The position numbers and the translations under genes are program-made. From assembly GCA_015709215.1 (NCBI GenBank), contig JACCQN010000001.1, positions 150,338 through 214,337 of the forward strand: a DNA stretch of 64,000 nucleotides, in the 5' to 3' direction. This DNA is from Bacteroidales bacterium. GTDB lineage: Bacteria > Bacteroidota > Bacteroidia > Bacteroidales > F082. How positions within the stretch are numbered: the first letter of the stretch is position 1; each line of letters opens with the position of its first letter. Positions 58,432-64,000 of this stretch are shown piece after piece. Below the pieces are notes generated by a model that had not been told where the DNA came from, made no database searches, and saw nothing but the letters and a program-made list of their open reading frames with translations.

Positions 58432-59088
58432 TTAGTCTTTTTCGCCAAAAGCCAAATCGCCGGCATCTCCAAGACCGGGAACGATGTAGGCCTGTGCTGT
58501 AAGTTCATCGTCAATACCACCAACCCAAACGGTAAGATTTTGAAGCGACAGGTTTCGCTGAATATGATCGAGCCCTTCGGAACTGGCCAAAACCGACACG
58601 ATATGCAAGGCGCTGGGCATTCCGTTAGCCAGCAAACTTTTCATTGTTTTTACGATAGAAGCACCTGTTGCGAGCATGGGATCGGACAAAATCAGCACCT
58701 TTCCTTCGATTGAGGGACTTGAAACATACTCAACACGAATGGTGAAATCTTCGTTTTTGTCGTACTTGCGATAAGCTGTAATAAACGCACTGTCGGCTTT
58801 GTCAAAATAATTCAACAGCCCTTGATGAAGTGGCAATCCGGCCCGCAATATAGTAGCCAGCAGCGGCTGCACTATAAGTTGATTAACCGGAGCAACGCCA
58901 AGCGGAGTTGTAATATCGACCGGCATATAATCCAGGGTTTTACTAATCTCATAAGCAAAAACCTCGCCTACGCGTTCAAGATTACGTCTGAATCTCATCC
59001 TATCTTTCTGGATTTCAACACTTCGCAGTTCGGCAATGAAATGATTAAAAATTGAATTCGTTTCTCCAATATTGATGATGGTAGCCAT
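58432..59088 (-). CDS. upp: uracil phosphoribosyltransferase
   Basis: Upp converts uracil and PRPP to UMP in pyrimidine salvage. The 218-residue protein has the PRPP-binding loop DPMLATGAS at residues 136-144 and LRAGLPLHQGLL. The ending VPGLGDAGDLAFGE closes the uracil site. The ATG at 59088 is preferred over one at 59109, since it gives the normal length and lies 18 bp after a -7 element. The next gene (ABC permease) follows after 11 bp. Confidence 0.95.
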   Translation of the reverse strand: MATIINIGETNSIFNHFIAELRSVEIQKDRMRFRRNLERVGEVFAYEISKTLDYMPVDITTPLGVAPVNQLIVQPLLATILRAGLPLHQGLLNYFDKADSAFITAYRKYDKNEDFTIRVEYVSSPSIEGKVLILSDPMLATGASIVKTMKSLLANGMPSALHIVSVLASSEGLDHIQRNLSLQNLTVWVGGIDDELTAQAYIVPGLGDAGDLAFGEKD

Positions 59089-59106
59089 AGTTGAAATGTT
59101 AAGGAG

Positions 59107-59114
59107 CAAAAATA
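59107..59114 (-). promoter_or_regulatory. -7 element upstream of upp
   Basis: The minus strand reads TATTTTTG, an exact TAnnTTTG match, 19 bp ahead of the chosen start. It supports the start at 59088. The best TTG upstream lies 22 bp away rather than the ideal 19, so only the -7 half is well supported. Confidence 0.5.
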
Positions 59115-59152
59115 ACCATTAAGCAGCAGAAAGTAACAAGGAATTCAAAAAA

Positions 59153-60082
59153 TCATTTCCTTTTCACAATTCTCAGAGCCAGCCGACCTAAGACAGGCAG
59201 TCTGTTAAGCTGAATTCCGGGATAAAAAGTTTCTTTACTGCCAAAACCCTTGTAATATCTTGCCAGTCCTGGCTGATCTGAGCCTTCAAAATCGAAAACG
59301 AGCTGCCCCGGGCTATGCATTTTGATCATTTCATCAATCAAAAAACTCAAAGCTTGATTTTCTTTGGCCAGCTCGTTAGCCCCCGAGAAAAGAAAAACCA
59401 GCTTACCATGGCTTTGCATAAAAATGGCTCCGGCACACAATTCATTAGGTTTGCTATAAACGCCTATGACCTGCGCCTGCCCTCTGTATATTCCGGTATA
59501 AGCCAACTGTTTAAGTCTGTTATACTCCAGATCGTTCCAGTGACTGATGGTTCGGCCCCTGTTTTCCCTGAAAAGCTTTACCACATCTTCGGGTTTTACA
59601 CTGCGCGAAAGCTGAAGATTAGCATGAGCCGCCTTTTTTAAATTCCGTTTGGTATTTGAGCTATAATTTTTATAAATGCGGTCGTAACTGTTGATCAGAT
59701 CGAGCTCGTGGTTGCGATGCCAGCTCAGGCCTTTGGTTTGCTTTTCGGGTTTATTATGTGTGTTGAGCCTGATCTCGGCAAAGCGATATTTTTGCGGAAT
59801 GGCAGCTATAAAATTCTCAACAATGACGGGGCTTAAGATGCTCGTTGAAAAAATCCCCAATTGCTGCGCAAAAAACGGCTGAAACAGATAGCTGACGCCA
59901 TATTTTCTTTTTCCGGTAAGCGGAAACACGCGTTCATAATCATTTTCGACCAGGGCATGCCATTCGGGATGAACGATATCCAGGTACCACGACCAGGTAT
60001 ATACGTTTCCGTTAAAAGCCTTTTTGATGCAGCTGTCCCATTTAATTTTATCTATCTCGGAATGGGTTAGGTATCGGATCAT
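59153..60082 (-). CDS. FemAB/GNAT-like acyltransferase
   Basis: A 309-residue soluble protein that looks like two GNAT half-folds, as in FemAB or FemX-type enzymes that attach amino acids or acyl groups to cell-wall precursors. HELDLINSYDRIYKNYSSNT followed by KRNLKKAAHANL (about residues 125-155) is the usual start of the second half, and VFDFEGSDQPGLARYYKGFG (about residues 263-285) is the typical end. The acyl donor and acceptor are unknown. It lies 10 bp after the deacetylase-like gene, suggesting a joint role in surface-polymer modification. Confidence 0.72.
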   Translation of the reverse strand: MIRYLTHSEIDKIKWDSCIKKAFNGNVYTWSWYLDIVHPEWHALVENDYERVFPLTGKRKYGVSYLFQPFFAQQLGIFSTSILSPVIVENFIAAIPQKYRFAEIRLNTHNKPEKQTKGLSWHRNHELDLINSYDRIYKNYSSNTKRNLKKAAHANLQLSRSVKPEDVVKLFRENRGRTISHWNDLEYNRLKQLAYTGIYRGQAQVIGVYSKPNELCAGAIFMQSHGKLVFLFSGANELAKENQALSFLIDEMIKMHSPGQLVFDFEGSDQPGLARYYKGFGSKETFYPGIQLNRLPVLGRLALRIVKRK

Positions 60083-60092
60083 GCAAAAGTAT

Positions 60093-61409
60093 TTATGGCA
60101 GGGCTTCTTCTACCAGGGTTTGATAAACATTTTGCCATCCCGTCCAGCGTTTTTGATCGCTAAGGGTTTCGTTGTGCCAAAGCAGGATAAACTTTCCATT
60201 CACGGCTTTCACAGTTTTGATCAGGGCGGTTGCTCTTTCCAGAGCTGCTTCTGCATCAAGTTTAAGATAATCGCGTAAAGTGCCATCCATCACAGTAAAA
60301 GGATGAATCATGAGTCTGGTTTTTACATCATGATCCAAATCATAGAAATAAAAATCATCAGCAATACCGGCTCTAAATCCAGGCTGGGAAGCATAACCCA
60401 TAGTGTAATCGTGCAAAATATCCTGCTCAATCAAATTGTGATAAGTCTCGGGCAAATTCATCCTCAAAAAATGCTGCCTGCTGCAATTGATTTCACGGTT
60501 AAGTACGGCACTCAATTTCGATACTTCCTGCTTGAGCAAATGCTTATCCTCAAAAGATGCGTAGGAAGGATGTATTCCGATATCAGCATAATCGCCCAGG
60601 TATTTGATGAGCTGATGAAAATGCCTGTTTCGTACGCTGATGTTTTTGTCGTTGCGACCGTAATCAGCAAATAAAATAAAATAAATCGGCCTGAGTTTGT
60701 ATCGCTTCTGCATGCCAAGCTGCAAAGCAAAAGTATCAAAAGGATCCCGTTCTTTTGAGCGCAGGACAGCAGTTCGTTGTCGTATTTCCTTAAAATTTCC
60801 GGTGAAAAGGTCTTTTAGATAGCCGCCCAACGATCTTATCAGGCCTTTGTGCAGGTAAGCCCAGGCGGAATCGATATCGTAGGTTGGGACAAAACGATAG
60901 GTTTTCCTTGTTATCTGAAGTTCAGGAAATAAAGCTTTCAACTTTGTTTCCAAGAGATTAATCCACAGGTTTACAATGGGTTGATCCAGAATTTTCAACT
61001 CGCTGAGCACCGACGAATCTGCCTCAAAGCGTCCATGCACATCTCTTATAAAAGGAAGGTATTCTTCGTAGCGACTTACCAGATAAAACACTGCAGCAAA
61101 CACGTCAAAAGGCAGAAGCGACTGCTTGTTAAATACCGGAAAAAAAGCTTTCAAATTATCCAAATCAAAAGCTTTGAGCTCCTGACTGTAGATTTCACGT
61201 TCAAATAGCAAGGGGACACTTTGCTGAAAAACTCCCTTCGAAAGTGGTTGATCGGCATAAATCAGCCCGGCTCCTTCCCAAGCTATAAAGTACTCAGGAT
61301 CAGAGATCAGCTCATAAGTGATTCCTAACTGCTCTGTAAAAACCAAATCAAGGGTATAACGCAAACGGTTAGTAATCTTAGAAGTGTAAATCAAAAGTTG
61401 AGGGTTCAT
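60093..61409 (-). CDS. polysaccharide deacetylase-like protein
   Basis: A 438-residue protein with an N-terminal DUF7033-type region and a NodB-like deacetylase fold after residue 170. It begins VPTYDIDSAWAYLHKG, where the aspartates could hold the metal. DIGIHPSYASFEDKHLLKQE has the expected histidine region, and MIHPFTVMDGTL and ILLWHNETLS follow later. This fits Bacteroidota proteins that trim acetyl groups from surface glycans, but the exact substrate is unknown. A -7 element is present 19 bp upstream, and the FemAB-like gene follows after 10 bp. Confidence 0.78.
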   Translation of the reverse strand: MNPQLLIYTSKITNRLRYTLDLVFTEQLGITYELISDPEYFIAWEGAGLIYADQPLSKGVFQQSVPLLFEREIYSQELKAFDLDNLKAFFPVFNKQSLLPFDVFAAVFYLVSRYEEYLPFIRDVHGRFEADSSVLSELKILDQPIVNLWINLLETKLKALFPELQITRKTYRFVPTYDIDSAWAYLHKGLIRSLGGYLKDLFTGNFKEIRQRTAVLRSKERDPFDTFALQLGMQKRYKLRPIYFILFADYGRNDKNISVRNRHFHQLIKYLGDYADIGIHPSYASFEDKHLLKQEVSKLSAVLNREINCSRQHFLRMNLPETYHNLIEQDILHDYTMGYASQPGFRAGIADDFYFYDLDHDVKTRLMIHPFTVMDGTLRDYLKLDAEAALERATALIKTVKAVNGKFILLWHNETLSDQKRWTGWQNVYQTLVEEALP

Positions 61410-61427
61410 AGTTTTGCTTCAACCTCA

Positions 61428-61435
61428 CAAAAGTA
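61428..61435 (-). promoter_or_regulatory. -7 element upstream of the deacetylase-like gene
   Basis: The minus strand reads TACTTTTG, an exact TAnnTTTG match, 19 bp ahead of the start. No TTTG lies at standard distance upstream. Confidence 0.45.
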
Positions 61436-61543
61436 CATGAATTTTTCAGGAAGGCCATAGCATTTCATTGTTGGTCGAAATTTTACCCTAATTTCGCCTC
61501 TTTAAAGCTGGTGGTGACGTGTTTTCATATTGTCATTCAATAA

Positions 61544-61762
61544 GATTGTTGGCCGGTATAATTTAAATAAAAACGCTCAATCGCTGTAATAATGCCGTCT
61601 CTACGGCACTTGGGATAATCAGGAGTAAGCTTTTATGCTATCCGCATTTTGTCCCTGGCGGGGCTGTGCCGTTAGGGACAAAATGCGGGTAGCCAGTGCG
61701 TTACAACAGGTTAAGAAAAAGTCCCGTGGGGCCGACATTATAATTTTACCGGACAATAATGA
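61544..61762. repeat. MITE-like palindromic element
   Basis: A block of about 220 bp without a gene. The ends 61544-61564 and 61742-61762 are inverted repeats with 16 of 21 matches, sharing a core CCGGTAnAATT. Inside is a strong hairpin whose arms 61638-61656 and 61674-61692 match in 18 of 19 positions, with the sequence GCATTTTGTCCCT. A smaller hairpin GCCGT/ACGGC lies near 61594-61607. ATTCA occurs at 61535-61539 and 61762-61766 and could be a 5-bp target duplication, but the distances to the ends differ. No transposase is present. It fills most of the gap before the FG-GAP gene. Confidence 0.6.
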
Positions 61763-61855
61763 TTCAGTTTAACAACAGAAATTCTATTAGTGTAAAAAGA
61801 CTAACTTTACCTGCTGAAAACAAAACTTTTATTCAGTAATCAAAACCTGTACCCC

Positions 61856-63802
61856 ATGAAGAAAATTTACCAGAATTTAATTGTCATCCTCCTTGTATTA
61901 GCTCCAGCCTTTCTAAGTGCGCAGCCCTGGGTTCAAAACGATGCCATATTTAATCCCGGAGGCATTCCAAGTCTTTCCTTTTCACAGCCGCGTTTTGCCG
62001 ACCTTGACAATGACGGCGATCCGGATATGATCATCGGCAACATCAACGACAAACCATTTTATATGGAGAATGTGGGCACTCCTGAGACTCCGCAGTTTGC
62101 TCCCGGCGAGGATTATTTTGAAGGTATCAGTTATATTGATGCCGAAGTAGCCATTTTTGCCGACCTCGATAACGATGGCGATTTGGATATGATTACAGGA
62201 GGATACACCGGCCTGCATTTTTTCGAGAACACAGGCGATGGAACTAACCCGCAATTTGAAGAGCAAGCGGGTTTTTTTACGATTTTAGCGGGCATCAATT
62301 ATCCCGTTCCCGATTTGGCCGATGTGGATGATGATGGCGATCTTGATCTTGTGATAGGCCTGAGTGAAGACGGACAGGTAAAGATTTACGAAAACACCGG
62401 AACTGCTGATGCGGCAGCATTTTCGGAAGCCGATGTTACAGAGATTGGCGATGTTGGTCTTTATGCCTATCCCTGTTTTGCCGATCTGGATAACGATGGC
62501 GACACCGATCTGCTGGTTGGACGCGACGGATTCGGATTCCGTTATTATGAAAATACCGGCACCCCTTCCAATGCTGTTTGGACTTATATTCAAACTGCTT
62601 TTGAAGGCATGGGAAATGAAACCTATTGGAACTCACCCGATTTGATCGATCTTAACGGCAATGGAACGCAGGATCTGATTTTCGGAACAGCATCAGGGCC
62701 ATTGGTTTACTATGTTAATACAGGCACCCCCGAATTGGCCGAATGGCAGCTGAATGAAAGTCTGTTTGGTGGTGTGATTGATGTGGGTGGCGCCAGCAAT
62801 CCCGTTTTTGTGGATTATGATGGCGATGGCGATCTGGATATGTTCACAGGCACACAAATGGGCGACATCAAATACTTTGGGAATACAGGCACCGTTTACA
62901 GTCCGATTTGGAATGAGCAAAGTGATGCTTTCACCTCACTCAAACACAGCATTTACAGCGATGTAGCCATTGGTGATCTGAATGATGACGGCCGCATGGA
63001 TGCTGTTGTAGGTGATTTGAGCGGCAACTTGTTTTATCACCAGAATACCGGACTGGGATTCAATTATATCGCAAGCACTTTTGCCGGATTTTCCTTCGGT
63101 GGCTGGTCTTCGCCTTACCTGATTGATATCGACAGCGACGAAGACCTTGATTTGGTGGTTGGAGCTGAATCAGGACAAATCCATTTTATTGAAAATCAAG
63201 GCGACAGTCAGAATGCAGTTTGGGTACAAGTTCCCAATTATTTTGGCAGTATTGATGTGGGATCCAATGCCGTGCCCACATTTGCCGACCTGGATTTTGA
63301 CGGCGACATGGATATGGCTGTGGGGAATGTTTCGGGTAATGTGAAGTATTTCAAGCATGAAGGTGGCAATTGGGTGGCTTACAATTTGATAATGGCCGGT
63401 GTAAGTGGCGGGCAGAATACCAGTCCGGGCTTTGGCGATCTGGACGGCGATGGCGATGCCGATCTGACTTTGGGTAATTATGACGGCACCTTCAATTATT
63501 TTCAGAATATGGAAATCGTAGTGGGATTACAGCCTAAAAGTGAAACAAAAACCGAAGTAGTAAAGCTGTTTCCAAATCCGTTTAAAGATCATTTAAACGT
63601 CATTTTAACAGAAAATGCAGGACAATTGAAATACCTGAAAATCATGAATGCAGAAGGACAGGTGATTTTTACCAGGGATTACAGTTCAGCACAAGCTTAC
63701 AGCAGCTTTAGTCTTTCTCTCGATTTTTTACCAGCAGGATTATATGTTGTTGAGTTGGGTACTGAGAAGCAAATGATCAGGCAGAGGATTGTTAAGAGAT
63801 AG
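61856..63802 (+). CDS. secreted FG-GAP/VCBS repeat protein with T9SS sorting domain
   Basis: A 648-residue secreted protein. The signal peptide ends near residue 22 (LSAQ). The mature part has ten FG-GAP-like repeats, each with an FADLDNDGDLDMxxG-type Ca-binding loop, and probably forms a seven-bladed or larger beta propeller. Examples are FADLDNDGDPDMIIG, VDYDGDGDLDMFTG and FGDLDGDGDADLTLG. The last 85 residues, with KLFPNPFKDHLNVIL, are a type A sorting domain for the T9SS. No enzyme motif was seen, so binding or adhesion is the likely role. An 8-bp tandem array begins only a few bases after its stop codon. Confidence 0.85.
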   Translation: MKKIYQNLIVILLVLAPAFLSAQPWVQNDAIFNPGGIPSLSFSQPRFADLDNDGDPDMIIGNINDKPFYMENVGTPETPQFAPGEDYFEGISYIDAEVAIFADLDNDGDLDMITGGYTGLHFFENTGDGTNPQFEEQAGFFTILAGINYPVPDLADVDDDGDLDLVIGLSEDGQVKIYENTGTADAAAFSEADVTEIGDVGLYAYPCFADLDNDGDTDLLVGRDGFGFRYYENTGTPSNAVWTYIQTAFEGMGNETYWNSPDLIDLNGNGTQDLIFGTASGPLVYYVNTGTPELAEWQLNESLFGGVIDVGGASNPVFVDYDGDGDLDMFTGTQMGDIKYFGNTGTVYSPIWNEQSDAFTSLKHSIYSDVAIGDLNDDGRMDAVVGDLSGNLFYHQNTGLGFNYIASTFAGFSFGGWSSPYLIDIDSDEDLDLVVGAESGQIHFIENQGDSQNAVWVQVPNYFGSIDVGSNAVPTFADLDFDGDMDMAVGNVSGNVKYFKHEGGNWVAYNLIMAGVSGGQNTSPGFGDLDGDGDADLTLGNYDGTFNYFQNMEIVVGLQPKSETKTEVVKLFPNPFKDHLNVILTENAGQLKYLKIMNAEGQVIFTRDYSSAQAYSSFSLSLDFLPAGLYVVELGTEKQMIRQRIVKR

Positions 63803-63809
63803 TTAGTTG

Positions 63810-64000
63810 GGTTGTTGATTTGTTGATTTGTTGATTTGTTGAGGAGTTTACGAGTTCACGGGTTTACGGGTTTACGGGTTTACGGGTTTACGGGTTTATG
63901 GGTTTACGGGTTGATGGGTTTACGGGTTTATGGGTTTACGGGTTTATGGGTTTACGGGTTTATGGGTTCACGGGTTTATGGGTTTACGGGTTTATGGGTT
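63810..64000. repeat. 8-bp tandem repeat array, continuing past the window
   Basis: The array begins with about three and a half copies of GTTGATTT (63814-63843). From 63855 to 63998 it has eighteen consecutive 8-bp units of TTTACGGG or TTTATGGG. These alternate in the later part, giving a 16-bp higher order, with single variants TTCACGGG and TTGATGGG. The array continues to the window edge, so its full length is unknown. The unit is not a multiple of three and no reading frame fits. Confidence 0.85.

Noticed and set aside
63855..63998. A telomere-like end, because the unit resembles TTTAGGG.
   Set aside because: The array is inside a bacterial window with an extra base in the unit and two alternating forms. 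Nothing indicates a linear end.
63810..64000. A CRISPR array at the right end.
   Set aside because: The units are 8 bp and uninterrupted, with no spacers and no cas genes nearby.

Overview
The window reads as one chromosomal stretch of a Bacteroidota bacterium, most likely a Bacteroidales or Marinilabiliales-like lineage with a moderately AT-rich genome. The evidence is a set of phylum-typical genes: type IX secretion system (T9SS) parts (PorQ, PorU, PorV, GldJ, a PorP/SprF-like protein), T9SS C-terminal sorting domains on secreted proteins, the lipoprotein TamL, the long form of NusB, DUF4834 and YfhO-like membrane proteins, and -7 promoter elements of the phylum type TAnnTTTG. No tRNA, rRNA, CRISPR array or complete insertion sequence was seen.

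Layout. 0-5 kb: the 3' end of gpsA converges on a minus-strand DUF4834 / YfhO-like / glycosyltransferase operon, followed by a 48-codon rpmH with its own promoter and terminator. 5-17.7 kb: pepD, a class I/II aminotransferase, porQ-recF-DUF721, a decayed DUF1028 gene, aconitase, a secreted DUF5060/glycoside-hydrolase-like protein and nusB. 17.7-22.5 kb: a GT2 glycosyltransferase fused to a remnant of a sugar-phosphate transferase, then about 2 kb of decayed genes (a YeiH-family transporter and a probable ligand-binding protein) and a small outer-membrane barrel protein. 22.9-31.2 kb: two large divergent surface proteins, an LruC-domain lipoprotein with Ig-like repeats and a gingipain-like C25 protease with a T9SS tail. 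31.9-36.3 kb: exbB-exbD-tonB and murF-anmK. 36.4-48.2 kb: the T9SS cluster, with gldJ and a porP/sprF-like gene facing away from two tandem porU-type genes and porV. 48.2-61.4 kb: a RecD-like helicase, TamL, rhomboid protease, an operon of transporters and small envelope proteins, upp with an ABC permease, and a FemAB-like plus polysaccharide-deacetylase-like pair. 61.5-64 kb: a 220-bp palindromic mobile-element-like repeat, a secreted FG-GAP repeat protein, and an 8-bp tandem array that runs off the window.

How it fits together. Much of the region builds or uses the outer surface. PorU, PorV, PorQ and GldJ belong to the secretion and attachment machinery. The C25 protease, the DUF5060 protein and the FG-GAP protein carry tails that this machinery should recognise, and the DUF1028 pseudogene carried one before it decayed. 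TamL probably assists outer-membrane assembly, and ExbBD-TonB supplies energy to outer-membrane transporters. The most notable points are the directly adjacent pair of porU-type genes, both keeping the His/Cys dyad, the GT2 fusion, the cluster of decayed genes, and the two unusual repeats near the right end.
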